Shown here: positions 26,893-34,526 of the stretch, one piece after another
How positions within the stretch are numbered: the stretch's first letter is position 1
Layout: each line of letters starts with the position of its first letter
NCBI RefSeq assembly: GCF_044793635.1
Contig: NZ_CP084992.1
Location: forward strand, 2,418,001-2,482,000
Origin: Virgibacillus_F necropolis_A
GTDB lineage: Bacteria > Bacillota > Bacilli > Bacillales > Amphibacillaceae
Direction of reading: 5' to 3'
DNA length: 64,000 nucleotides
Made by a program: the position numbers and the translations under genes
The notes under the pieces: model-generated
What the model was told of the DNA's origin: nothing
Database searches by the model: none
Seen by the model: only the letters and a program-made list of their open reading frames with translations

Positions 26893-26924
26893 AAAATCAA
26901 CTTTGTTTGTTTAACGTGTCATGA
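25623..26924 (+). CDS. IS91-family transposase (Y2/HUH type)
   Basis: A 433-aa protein. The N-terminal zinc-binding domain (CEGC-x8-FRCKGRFCTTCS, about 53-75) precedes the HUH-relaxase-like core with FNPHVHMLVTMGG (about 158-170) and the Tyr region RYIGRYIRRPAIG (about 243-255). The C-terminus has another CPHC and a Lys-rich tail. It appears full length and intact. The last residues overlap, in another frame, the broken zinc-ribbon gene, so part of the C-terminus may come from target DNA. It drives rolling-circle transposition and may mobilise neighbouring DNA. Confidence 0.9.
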   Translation: MEKNILKRIFFDNYNHWETFKKKHREKIRPVVLKEVEKFQGCGDMKNGFKLFVCEGCNDVHKVAFRCKGRFCTTCSIGESEEWSRLLTEDVLQVNHRHMIFTIDEGLREIFLLHRHLLKPLMDEAAKLITNFFQKKAKVTPGIISGLHTFGSRVNFNPHVHMLVTMGGITRKGKWKDYDYIPFQMLRKQWQTVVLKLIRRNLTKQEKRRVQPRLQKAFSENGEGFYVHAPKQKGKIKEQLRYIGRYIRRPAIGVNRIEAYDGQQVTFKYIDKTDGKEKHETLTVEAFISRLIRHIPDDQFKTIRHYGMYSRRSKRLSKKLLSKWQEGRRRWIIKVWKTIRRQTWRERVIAGGQKDPLICPHCNNYYVYQGEVCLENGQLEIKVALTKEARKYLERVIAYYTPIQKPQKREKEKGERPLSEKENENQLCLFNVS

Positions 26925-27090
26925 GGAAGAAAAAATACCTTATGATGTAGTTAGAGATTTTGATTTGATGGATGGCGGTGATCCAACGGATCCGCCTCAG
27001 TTTAGATGCGAACATTGTGGTGGAGAAATGTATCCAGAGTATTACAAGGGAATACATGGCCAGGAATACAAACTAACGGATGTTCTCTAG
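26893..27090 (+). pseudogene. Zinc-ribbon protein gene, 5' end removed by IS91
   Basis: The frame KINFVCLTCHEEEKIPYDVV.. FRCEHCGGEMYPEYYKG.. YKLTDVL ends in a stop at 27090 and is followed by a good terminator. It has paired CxxC knuckles (CLTC and CEHC) typical of a small zinc ribbon, but no ATG, GTG or TTG with an SD is in frame upstream. Instead the frame runs back into the transposase gene, with acg where a start codon would be expected. The gene was probably about 65 aa and lost its start and promoter to the insertion. Confidence 0.65.
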
Positions 27091-27101
27091 CACAGAAAAG
27101 G

Positions 27102-27127
27102 ACCGGGCGGTCTATGCCCGGTTTTTC
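27102..27127. terminator. Terminator after the zinc-ribbon remnant
   Basis: Stem accgggc / gcccggt with a 7-nt loop, then ttttt; it lies between convergent genes and probably also serves the minus-strand gene that ends here. Confidence 0.8.
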
Positions 27128-27517
27128 TTACTCTTCTTCTGTCTTCATAAAGGTAAGGATAAAAAAGAACGCGAAGCTTAATAGCATAATTGACCCACCA
27201 ACGATGAAAAATACATTGGTTAGCGTATCATTCAAATCGAATGGTCTTACGTAGTACAACCACATACCAGATGTTAATCCGATTGCACCTATGATTGCTG
27301 AACACACATGAAGCGTTGATAGAATTTTATTTGCTGGTGTGAATACTTTGTAAAAAACGGACCATGCAAATAATGACAGCCAGCCAACAACTAGGATATG
27401 AGCATGTATAGTCTTGAATTCATATCCGCCCGAACCAGCCATATGTGATCCGAGAAATGCACCGACTAGCGCGAATGCAGCTGAGAATCTTAGTAAGACT
27501 TTACTGTATTTATTCAA
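27128..27517 (-). CDS. Four-helix membrane protein resembling a haem-copper oxidase segment
   Basis: A 129-aa protein with four membrane helices. The segment FKTIHAHILVVGWLSLFAWSVFYKV (an H-x-H in helix 2) recalls haem-copper oxidase and NorB-like proteins, and such short proteins are commonly annotated as cytochrome-c oxidase-like. It is far too short to be a catalytic subunit. The start is TTG after aaaggaga. A haem-binding or assembly role is only inference. It is a single gene. Confidence 0.65.
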   Translation of the reverse strand: MNKYSKVLLRFSAAFALVGAFLGSHMAGSGGYEFKTIHAHILVVGWLSLFAWSVFYKVFTPANKILSTLHVCSAIIGAIGLTSGMWLYYVRPFDLNDTLTNVFFIVGGSIMLLSFAFFFILTFMKTEEE

Positions 27518-27696
27518 AAATTATCTCTCCTTTACGTTCCAAAGTAATTGGTTTAACCATTATAACAATATAATAAAGTACTTTTGTGAACTGAGTATGA
27601 ACAGTCAGTAACAATGTTCATATTAAGCCTTAAATATATAATTTAACAATCCTAGCATACCAAAAATATAGGTAATGGAGTATTAAAAAAATAATA

Positions 27697-27759
27697 TTGA
27701 CAAACTTGGTGTATTAAGACTATAATACACATATAACATGTATGAACCACTTAATACAC
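27697..27759 (+). promoter_or_regulatory. Promoter of the GntR-ABC operon with YtrA-type operator
   Basis: TTGACA (27697-27702), 18 bp, TATAAT (27721-27726). The palindrome GTGTATTA-N6-TAATACAC (27709-27730) covers the -10, and a half site ttaatacac follows at 27751-27759. This resembles the AGTGTA-N13-TACACT operator of YtrA-family GntR repressors and predicts autorepression. Confidence 0.8.
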
Positions 27760-27811
27760 ACACTAAAACAAGCAAATGATACACATCTAAGATTGTATAG
27801 GAGTTGTTTAG

Positions 27812-28186
27812 ATGAATGTGAACTTTAATAATCGTGATCCAGTCTACCTGCAGGTTGTTCGATCCTTCAAGGAACAAATTGCAATCGGTGAATTGGCGCC
27901 TGGGGAAGAGATTCCTTCAAGAAGAGAACTAGCGAATCGAATCAAAATTAATCCGAATACTGCGCAGCGAGCGTACAAAGAAATGGAGGAGCAGGGTTTG
28001 ATCCATACAGAGCGAAATCATCCAAGTAAAATCACTAGTGATGAAAAAATCCTGGGAAAGGTACGAGAGGAATTGTTAGAACAAGCAGTTGATGATTTTG
28101 TGGCATCTGTACGATCAATTAATGTTCCAATCGAGGAGTTACTTCGGTTAGTAGAAAAAAGCTATACATCAGTAGGCAATGAATAA
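27812..28186 (+). CDS. ytrA: GntR-family regulator, YtrA subfamily
   Basis: A 124-aa repressor: N-terminal winged HTH (PVYLQVVRSFKEQIAIGELAPGEEIPSRRELANRIKINPNTAQRAYKEMEEQGLI, about 8-65) followed by only a short helical dimerisation tail, the hallmark of the YtrA subgroup. The group responds to cell-envelope antibiotics and controls ABC transporters in the same operon. SD taggag precedes the ATG. The operator in its own promoter fits autorepression. The next gene starts 6 nt downstream. Confidence 0.88.
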   Translation: MNVNFNNRDPVYLQVVRSFKEQIAIGELAPGEEIPSRRELANRIKINPNTAQRAYKEMEEQGLIHTERNHPSKITSDEKILGKVREELLEQAVDDFVASVRSINVPIEELLRLVEKSYTSVGNE

Positions 28187-28192
28187 GGGGGC

Positions 28193-28888
28193 TTGAAAAT
28201 GATAGAAGTAAAAGAACTTACTAAAAAGTTTGGTCGTAAGGAAGTACTAAAAGGCGTTTCATTTACAGCAAATAAAGGTGAGATCACCTGTTTAATAGGG
28301 ATAAATGGAGTTGGAAAAACAACTATTTTAAACGCAATTATGGCACTTACACCGATTAATAAAGGACAAATATTAATAAATGGTGAAACAATTAATAAGA
28401 AATCATTCGAAAAAGTTACGTTTATTCCAGATGCAATAACGATGCTACCGCAAATGAAAATTTCTGAAGCAATGGAGTTCATGAATGACTTTTACACATG
28501 CTGGAACCAAAAGCGTGCAACCGAGTTACTTGGTTTCTTTAAACTAGACGAAAGTGACAGAATTTCCTCGTTATCAAAAGGGAATACAGCAAAAGTTAAC
28601 CTATTACTTGGCCTTGCAATGGATGTGGATTACATATTAATGGATGAACCGTTCTCTGGAATTGACATGTTTAGTCGGGAGCAGATAGCTAATGTGTTCA
28701 CAAGTCATTTGATTGAAGGTCGTGGCGTTATTATAACAACACATGAAATAAATGATATTGAGCATCTAATCGATAAAGTTGTTCTATTAGATGAAGGGAT
28801 TGTTATAAAGGAGTTCAACGCAGAAGAAGCTAGGCAGAATGAAGGGAAGTCTGTGGTGGACGTAATGAGAGAGGTGTATCAAGCATGA
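28193..28888 (+). CDS. ABC transporter ATP-binding protein (YtrB-like)
   Basis: A 231-aa ATPase with Walker A GINGVGKTT (about 34-42), signature SLSKGNTAK (a variant of LSGGQ, about 125), Walker B YILMDEPFSGID (about 143-154) and the switch His in TTHE. It is the motor of a two-gene ABC system with the next gene, with which it overlaps by 4 nt. Being under a YtrA-type repressor suggests a role in envelope stress or peptide-antibiotic response; the substrate is unknown. Confidence 0.87.
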   Translation: MKMIEVKELTKKFGRKEVLKGVSFTANKGEITCLIGINGVGKTTILNAIMALTPINKGQILINGETINKKSFEKVTFIPDAITMLPQMKISEAMEFMNDFYTCWNQKRATELLGFFKLDESDRISSLSKGNTAKVNLLLGLAMDVDYILMDEPFSGIDMFSREQIANVFTSHLIEGRGVIITTHEINDIEHLIDKVVLLDEGIVIKEFNAEEARQNEGKSVVDVMREVYQA

Positions 28889-29718
28889 AAAGCTATTTGA
28901 AGCTGGTCAATTTTGAATTCAATCGTTCTGTAAAAATATTTGTAGTCCTACTAGGTATTACACTTGTTGCACAAATCGCTGGAGTTATTGTGTTATCAAA
29001 AAAATATCTAGGAATAGCCAATGAAAAGATATATGAAGAGTTAATGTCAAAAGCGGAATTTTTATCTCAATTTGGCCAAATGAGTTTCCTGCACATAATA
29101 AGAAGTACATGGTTTTTGGGACCAATTGCTTTATGTGTCGCAGCCGTAGCGTTCTATATTTTCCTAATTTGGTATCGTGATTGGTTTGGGAAAAATACAT
29201 TTATTTACCGGTTGTTAATGCTACCAACTACTAGATTAAATGTTTTTTTCGCTAAAATTACGAACATTTTATTAATGACATTTGGCTTTGTGGCTTTTCA
29301 ACTTATTTTGATCCCGATAGAATCAACAATCTTGAAATGGATGGTTCCAAGTGGATTTCGAATGGATATGAGTGTCGAAAATATTACAACGAGTTTACCT
29401 CAATTAAACATTATTGTTCCAAACAATATCCTTGAATTTATATTATATTATGGAGCAGGATTTATGGTTGTGTCCATTCTATTTACTGCAATCTTATTTG
29501 AACGAAGCTTCAGGTGGAAGGGGATTTTTGCTGGGATTCTATATTGCTTAGTTGCTGTAGCAGTATTTATTTCACCTCTACTTTTGGATGAATTTGTACT
29601 TAATGGGTTTCTCTATCCGATGGAATTGTTTGTACTTGAGATCGTAATGGGATTGATCATTATTACAGGATCATTGTGGATGAGCGGATTCTTATTAAAG
29701 AAAAAGATAACTGTATAG
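28885..29718 (+). CDS. ABC transporter permease
   Basis: A 277-aa protein with about six membrane helices (from residue 16 to 272) and a large loop after the first helix, as in ABC-2-type permeases. It overlaps the ATPase gene by 4 nt (ATGA) and is followed after 12 nt by the fourth operon gene. It probably forms the membrane channel for the preceding ATPase. Sequence alone does not tell import from export. Confidence 0.82.
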   Translation: MKSYLKLVNFEFNRSVKIFVVLLGITLVAQIAGVIVLSKKYLGIANEKIYEELMSKAEFLSQFGQMSFLHIIRSTWFLGPIALCVAAVAFYIFLIWYRDWFGKNTFIYRLLMLPTTRLNVFFAKITNILLMTFGFVAFQLILIPIESTILKWMVPSGFRMDMSVENITTSLPQLNIIVPNNILEFILYYGAGFMVVSILFTAILFERSFRWKGIFAGILYCLVAVAVFISPLLLDEFVLNGFLYPMELFVLEIVMGLIIITGSLWMSGFLLKKKITV

Positions 29719-29730
29719 GGAGTGTGTAGA

Positions 29731-30945
29731 ATGAAAAAGTACTGGAAGTTCACGGCGATTGTTGCTGTAATTGTGCTTGGTATTGGAACGTTTTATGTTA
29801 ATTCTGCCATGTCGGCGAAACAATACCCAGAGTTTATCATTAAAAAGCAGAGCGGTAACGCAGAAGAAATAAAATCATTAGTGTTGGAAGGGAATTATCA
29901 TGAGGGAGGACCTATGGTTAATGCTAATACTAAACTAAAAATCACCTCTGATGGTTCTGAATATAGAAGTAATACCTCATTTTTAGATCAAATAAAAGGA
30001 CATCCGGCGCCAATGATTAAGGAGCTGCAGGAAGAATATCGTAATTTCATGAGAGGTAAAGGTATCGGGGTAGATTCATTTTTTGAAAACAAGCAGTTTG
30101 TCGCTTATGCAGAGGTGGAGTATGAAATAGGTAGATTGGCATCAAGTGATTATAAGTTTGCTATATCCGTGCTAGACAAAGATAAGGGTAGTACAACTTC
30201 CTTTTCTATTAAAGTTCCGGATAGTTCAGAAATTCAGCATATGTTTGTTGACGATGTCCAGATCGTTGATAACAAGCTAAATCTGATTACCCAAAATATG
30301 GTTAGAGAAAAAGGACGCCATATTAGCGGAAAACATGTTTACACGGTTGACTTATCTACCAAAAGAATAATCAGTCATGAAGCGATTTTTTCCATTCCTG
30401 AGCAACAAGGAGAATCATTTATTGATGCACGCTTAATCAAAACGAACCCTAAACAAGCGCATAAAAATCTTGTATTCTTAAAAACAGAAAATAAGGTTGT
30501 ACAACAGGCGAAAAGGTTAGAGGAAACAACCCTAGAGCTTATCTCTTACAATTTGGAAACAAAAGAAAAAGAGGAGGTTGATTTGCCGAATAGCTTGAAA
30601 GAAAGTCAAGTGAGTTTTTTTGATGGTTCAACAATTTACCTTACAAGCTATAACGAGAAAAACCTAGTTGTTACTCTTTATAATATAGAGAAAAATAAAG
30701 TAGGTAATGAATTCACTGTGGAGCTGTCAAATATAAAAGATAATATGGAACCGCCAATTATTGCTGTTAAGGATGGTAAGTTGTATGCGACAACACATGT
30801 TACGAATTTAAAAACAAAGGCTAGTGTTACCGTTATTGATGTAGAAACTGGTGAAACACTTTACGAGGGTGAAGTAATAAGAAAGGATCCGCCTGAAAAT
30901 ACAGATCAATTTGAGTTATACCTGTTCGAAATGTTGATAAAATAG
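29731..30945 (+). CDS. Membrane-anchored extracellular protein of the ABC operon
   Basis: A 404-aa protein with a single N-terminal hydrophobic segment (about 6-25, KFTAIVAVIVLGIGTFYVNS), no lipobox, and a large extracytoplasmic domain rich in beta strands with repeated DG/DN turns, which could be a propeller-like fold. The ATG at 29731 lies 8 nt after aggggag; an upstream GTG is less likely. As the last gene of the YtrA-type operon it may be a sensor or accessory component of the ABC transporter. No named family was recognised. Confidence 0.72.
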   Translation: MKKYWKFTAIVAVIVLGIGTFYVNSAMSAKQYPEFIIKKQSGNAEEIKSLVLEGNYHEGGPMVNANTKLKITSDGSEYRSNTSFLDQIKGHPAPMIKELQEEYRNFMRGKGIGVDSFFENKQFVAYAEVEYEIGRLASSDYKFAISVLDKDKGSTTSFSIKVPDSSEIQHMFVDDVQIVDNKLNLITQNMVREKGRHISGKHVYTVDLSTKRIISHEAIFSIPEQQGESFIDARLIKTNPKQAHKNLVFLKTENKVVQQAKRLEETTLELISYNLETKEKEEVDLPNSLKESQVSFFDGSTIYLTSYNEKNLVVTLYNIEKNKVGNEFTVELSNIKDNMEPPIIAVKDGKLYATTHVTNLKTKASVTVIDVETGETLYEGEVIRKDPPENTDQFELYLFEMLIK

Positions 30946-30952
30946 GTCAGAA

Positions 30953-30990
30953 AGAGAGCTTGCTTTATAATTAAAGCAAGCTCTCTTTTC
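30953..30990 (+). terminator. Terminator of the GntR-ABC operon
   Basis: Stem agagagcttgcttta / taaagcaagctctct followed by tttt. Confidence 0.88.
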
Positions 30991-31064
30991 TAGTTTATTC
31001 TTTTATAGATCTTGAAAGGAATCTTTTAAGGAATTCATGTCCTTTTAGCCTTGCGTGGTTCTTT

Positions 31065-31664
31065 TCAATAAACCTCGTAATTCTGTCCGGTTTGGGCACC
31101 GTAAACGCTCTTTTTAAAGGCGATTGCCACACGACCTGCAGGAACAGGTTCAAATCCTGGGAAGTAATCACGGAGTCTATCCCATGATTCTTGAACGGCG
31201 TTAGGACTAACACTGTTTATTCGTATACCTCTTGGCATTTCAATTGACGCTGATTTTACAAATGCTTTAACCCCGCCGTTTGCCATTGCTGCGGATGCCC
31301 CTTGTAGTATAGGGTCATCCATCATAATGCCGGTAGTTAAGGTGAAGCTCCCATTATTATTCACGTAGTCTAATCCTAGTAGTACTAAATTGACTTGACC
31401 TTTCAATTTACTTTGGATACCCTTTTCGTTTTTCTCTGGTGTCAGTTCTGTAAGTGGACTGAAGTTTGCGCCACCTGCTGCGTTAACAACGGCATCAATT
31501 TTTCCAACTTGTTCATACATGTTTTTGATACTATCCTGAGATGTAATATCAACTGATATATCAGAACCATTTCTTCCAGCGCAAATAAGATCATGTTCCC
31601 GTCCTAGTTCTTTGATAACTTTTTTTCCTATCGTTCCGCTAGCACCGATCACAAGTATTTTCAT
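31065..31664 (-). CDS. Short-chain dehydrogenase-like protein with altered active site
   Basis: A 199-aa Rossmann protein. The coenzyme motif is VIGASGTIGKKV (residues 4-15), the NAAG strand is VVNAAGGAN (about 60) and the active-site region is LTTGIMMDD...AAMANGGVKAFV. In a standard SDR the last segment reads YxxxK; here the Tyr position is Asn (NGGVK), so ordinary Tyr-Lys catalysis is doubtful. A downstream NSVSPNAV matches the SDR structural motif. SD ggagaggggt precedes the ATG. It is a single gene; the substrate is unknown. Confidence 0.78.
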   Translation of the reverse strand: MKILVIGASGTIGKKVIKELGREHDLICAGRNGSDISVDITSQDSIKNMYEQVGKIDAVVNAAGGANFSPLTELTPEKNEKGIQSKLKGQVNLVLLGLDYVNNNGSFTLTTGIMMDDPILQGASAAMANGGVKAFVKSASIEMPRGIRINSVSPNAVQESWDRLRDYFPGFEPVPAGRVAIAFKKSVYGAQTGQNYEVY

Positions 31665-31891
31665 ATTGTTTAACCCCTCTCCTACATAACATTATCTTGA
31701 CTTGTGTGGGAAGAAAAAGCCCCCACTGAATGAAGTTTTACTTTATCGAATATTCAATGTATATTATTAACGTTAGGTTTCTTTAATGCTATACAATAAA
31801 TTTTTTATATTCCTCTGTATATAAATCTATGTCATACAATAAATTTTATGTGTGAATGGGCATTTTGGATGTGAAGGGAGGGATTAATTTG

Positions 31892-32386
31892 ATGATTACG
31901 ACAAGAAGGTTGCGGTTAAGAGAAATGAATATGGGAGATGCCGATTATCTCATGGAAATCTTCAGTGACCCGATCGCAATGACACATTATCCATCAACTA
32001 AAGATCAAGATGAAACTATGAAATGGATAGAATGGACGCTTAGTAATTATAGGAATTATGGTATTGGGTTATGGATTGTGGAAGATAAAGAATCAGGTGA
32101 ATTTCTTGGGCAGTGTGGGATTGTACCACAGAAATTTGAAGATGACGTAATGATGGAGATTGGTTACCTTTTCAAGCGAAGTGCGTGGGGGAATGGATAT
32201 GCTACGGAGGCTGCTTTAGCATGTAAAAATTACGGCTTTAAGGAAAAAAACTACGCCAAATTAATTTCACTAATTGACCTCGAAAATGAACCATCTATTA
32301 AGGTGGCAGAGCGTATTGGCATGAAATGTGAAGGTACTGTTCATAGGTGGGGGAAAGATGTTTATTTGTATTCGTGTAAACGATAG
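31892..32386 (+). CDS. GNAT N-acetyltransferase (RimJ/RimL-like)
   Basis: A 164-aa acetyltransferase: TTRRLRLREMNMGDADYLMEIFSD at the start, the acetyl-CoA loop YLFKRSAWGNGYATEA (about 88-103) and LIDLENEPSIKVAERIGM (about 130-147), all typical of the RimJ/RimL group that acetylates protein N-termini or small amines. The ATG at 31892 has gggaggga about 9 nt upstream; in-frame codons further upstream lack an SD. It is followed 15 nt later by an ASCH-domain gene. Confidence 0.83.
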   Translation: MITTRRLRLREMNMGDADYLMEIFSDPIAMTHYPSTKDQDETMKWIEWTLSNYRNYGIGLWIVEDKESGEFLGQCGIVPQKFEDDVMMEIGYLFKRSAWGNGYATEAALACKNYGFKEKNYAKLISLIDLENEPSIKVAERIGMKCEGTVHRWGKDVYLYSCKR

Positions 32387-32401
32387 AAAGGGAGAATTTA
32401 A

Positions 32402-32869
32402 ATGGTTAAAAAATCAGTAGAAACAATGTGGGAAAACTATTTACATAGCCTACCTGCATCAGAACGTGAAAATAAAGAATATACATCATGGGCATTTGGG
32501 AGCGATGCAACCTTAGCGGAAGAATTAGCGGGTCTGGTAAAGGATGGCGAGAAAACAGCAACATGTTCATTACACATGCTTTATGAAGTGGACAACGATC
32601 CATTACCATTTAAAGGTGAATTAAATATCATTACTGATTGGGATGGTGAAGCGGAAGCACTTACAGAAACGATTGATGTACAGGTATTACCTTTTAATCA
32701 AGTCAGTGCTGAGTTTGCCGCAAAAGAAGGTGAAGGAGACAAATCCTACAATTACTGGAGACGTGTTCATGTCGAATTTTTCTCAAACGAATTGAAGGAA
32801 ATAGAAAAAGAGTTTGATGAAAACATGTTGGTAGTTTGTGAGGAATTTAAAGTCATATATAAAAACTAA
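32402..32869 (+). CDS. ASCH-domain protein (YhfF-like)
   Basis: A 155-aa cytoplasmic protein. WAFGSDATLAEELAGLVKDGEKTATCSL is the ASCH motif region and YNYWRRVHVEFF is typical of the YhfF subgroup. ASCH is a PUA-like beta-barrel predicted to bind RNA; some family members are nucleoside amidohydrolases. SD aaagggaga precedes the ATG. It is probably co-transcribed with the upstream acetyltransferase. Confidence 0.82.
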   Translation: MVKKSVETMWENYLHSLPASERENKEYTSWAFGSDATLAEELAGLVKDGEKTATCSLHMLYEVDNDPLPFKGELNIITDWDGEAEALTETIDVQVLPFNQVSAEFAAKEGEGDKSYNYWRRVHVEFFSNELKEIEKEFDENMLVVCEEFKVIYKN

Positions 32870-32950
32870 CGGAATCGGCTAGAAGTGGTTCAAATGCTTT
32901 CTGTTCAGAAACCTATCGCAAAACACCTTGTTAGTTATAATAACTGGAAC

Positions 32951-33131
32951 TGGAGGACATAGGATCCGCTATTTCTATTAAAATAGTGATTTTGGGGGTT
33001 ATGCGGACATACGATACCCTATTTAACATATATCAAAGTATAATGGGGCTATTCCTTCCAAATAAGGAACCTAGTGTCCGTTTAACACCTTAATATTGTC
33101 TGTTATCTATAAAATAAGGTATCTGATGTCC
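32951..33131. repeat. GGACAT-type convergent repeat cluster
   Basis: Two direct units, GGACAT-AGGATCCGCTATTT at 32955 and GGACAT-ACGATACCCTATTT at 33005 (exactly 50 bp apart), and two units in reverse orientation, AAATAAGGAACCTAGTGTCC ending at 33079 and AAATAAGGTATCTGATGTCC ending at 33131. The cluster takes up most of the 455-bp gap before yitT; apart from it and a small atttgatgg / accatcaaat hairpin near 33230 I see no gene there. Confidence 0.55.
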
Positions 33132-33325
33132 TTGAAATAAATTTTGGTATTCCTTTATTCAGGTTCATGCTTTTATGTATGCCAATTTTATTGGGTATTT
33201 AACCGAAAATACTATTACACCAATCAAAAAACCATCAAATTAGTATTCAAATTGATGGTCATTTTATAGTGCATTTTTAATGTTTGTGATAGGTAACGGA
33301 ACCCGTTAAGATGAAAGCCTTTTTC

Positions 33326-34198
33326 TTATAGCTTTTGACCGTAGTATTTGTCCAATGAAAAGCCGCGACCAAGTATCTCTGATGCATTGATAAATATGAC
33401 GAATGAGGTTGGTTCCTCTTTTTGGAGAAGCTTTTTTAAATACACGGCTTCTGATTTTTCAGTAACACATAACAGCATGGTTTTATTTTGATTCGAATAG
33501 CCGCCAACTGTCCGGATTTTTGTTAGGCCACGATCAATTTCATTTTTAATAAGTGATTGTACTTTTTCTTCTTTCTCAGTAATGATCAGAATAAGCTTGG
33601 TTGAGGATGTACGCAATTGAACCCGATCGATTACTTTACTTGTTACATAAATACACATTAAAGCAAATAGAGTAAGCTCTAAATTAAATACGATTATGGA
33701 GGAGATAACCACTGCACCATCTACAATTAGTTGGGAATATCCACTCGATAAACCAGTGAACTTTTTTACGATTTGGGCGATTGCTGCGGTACCACCTGTC
33801 GAACCATTTCCTTTGTACACTGTCCCAAGGCCAATGCCAAGCACAATCCCACCATATATTGCTCCTAATAGGGGATTCGTAATGGTGTACGGGATATCAG
33901 CACTTAACCAAATAATGAACGGCACCCAGAAAGTCCCTAATAATGTTTTTCCCCCAAAGTCCTTACCTAGAATTAGTAATCCGATGATAAAAACAGGGAT
34001 ATTAATTAAGAACTGTGTATAGGCAGGACTTAGCCCATATAATTCGAATAATATCGTACTGATCCCGGATATTCCTCCTGCAGCAAGCTTAGAAGGCAAT
34101 AAAAACATATTATAGGAAAGCGCTACAAGTGTAGCTCCTACTATAATAAGTGTGTATTCAATAATTACGCGATTTACTCTTGGTTGTTTTTCTTTCAT
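33326..34198 (-). CDS. YitT-family membrane protein
   Basis: A 290-aa protein: five to six membrane helices in the N-terminal DUF161 part (LVALSYNMFLLPSKLAAGGISG, GLGTVYKGNGSTGGT) and a soluble C-terminal DUF2179 domain (residues about 205-290, LIITEKEEKVQSLI, GGYSNQNKTMLLCV). The start is the ATG at 34198 preceded by aaagga; the open frame continues upstream through a terminator hairpin and is not coding there. Function of the family is unsettled. A possible regulated leader lies upstream. Confidence 0.85.
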   Translation of the reverse strand: MKEKQPRVNRVIIEYTLIIVGATLVALSYNMFLLPSKLAAGGISGISTILFELYGLSPAYTQFLINIPVFIIGLLILGKDFGGKTLLGTFWVPFIIWLSADIPYTITNPLLGAIYGGIVLGIGLGTVYKGNGSTGGTAAIAQIVKKFTGLSSGYSQLIVDGAVVISSIIVFNLELTLFALMCIYVTSKVIDRVQLRTSSTKLILIITEKEEKVQSLIKNEIDRGLTKIRTVGGYSNQNKTMLLCVTEKSEAVYLKKLLQKEEPTSFVIFINASEILGRGFSLDKYYGQKL

Positions 34199-34296
34199 TT
34201 CTATGTAATTCCTTTCTGTTGAACAAAGAAGTCTGCTTTTCGACATTAATGCAGGCTTGTTAAGTTTAAATTTGTTTCGGTTGCATGTCAATTTAA

Positions 34297-34453
34297 TCAA
34301 AAAACCCGACCTCTGGAATTCCAAAGGTCGGGTTAGCTATTTTGTAAAAAGAAAATCAATTAAAAAATGATAATTCATATTGCCATAGATGAATTATAGT
34401 GGTAAGATAGGAATACTGTTGACTTATTTTTAATAAAACATATAAATATCATC
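34297..34453 (-). ncRNA. Candidate attenuated leader or small RNA upstream of yitT
   Basis: A strong minus-strand promoter is followed, about 120 nt later, by a full intrinsic terminator: aacccgacctYYggaa / ttccaRaggtcgggtt (34303-34334 on the plus strand), then tttttt. The yitT start lies about 100 nt beyond it. The segment is therefore either a free RNA of about 155 nt or a leader that must be read through. No known riboswitch consensus was recognised. Confidence 0.45.
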
Positions 34454-34459
34454 TATTTA

Positions 34460-34488
34460 ATTATAACATTGATATTTTGTAAAGTCAA
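34460..34488 (-). promoter_or_regulatory. Promoter upstream of the yitT leader
   Basis: Minus strand TTGACT, 17 bp, TATAAT. Confidence 0.65.
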
Positions 34489-34526
34489 CTGACGCGCGTG
34501 AAATTATTTGAAATGGGGTTGGTTTA

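Noticed and set aside
34199..34324. N-terminal extension of the YitT protein
   Set aside because: The extension reads through an intrinsic terminator and has no SD; aaagga precedes the ATG at 34198.
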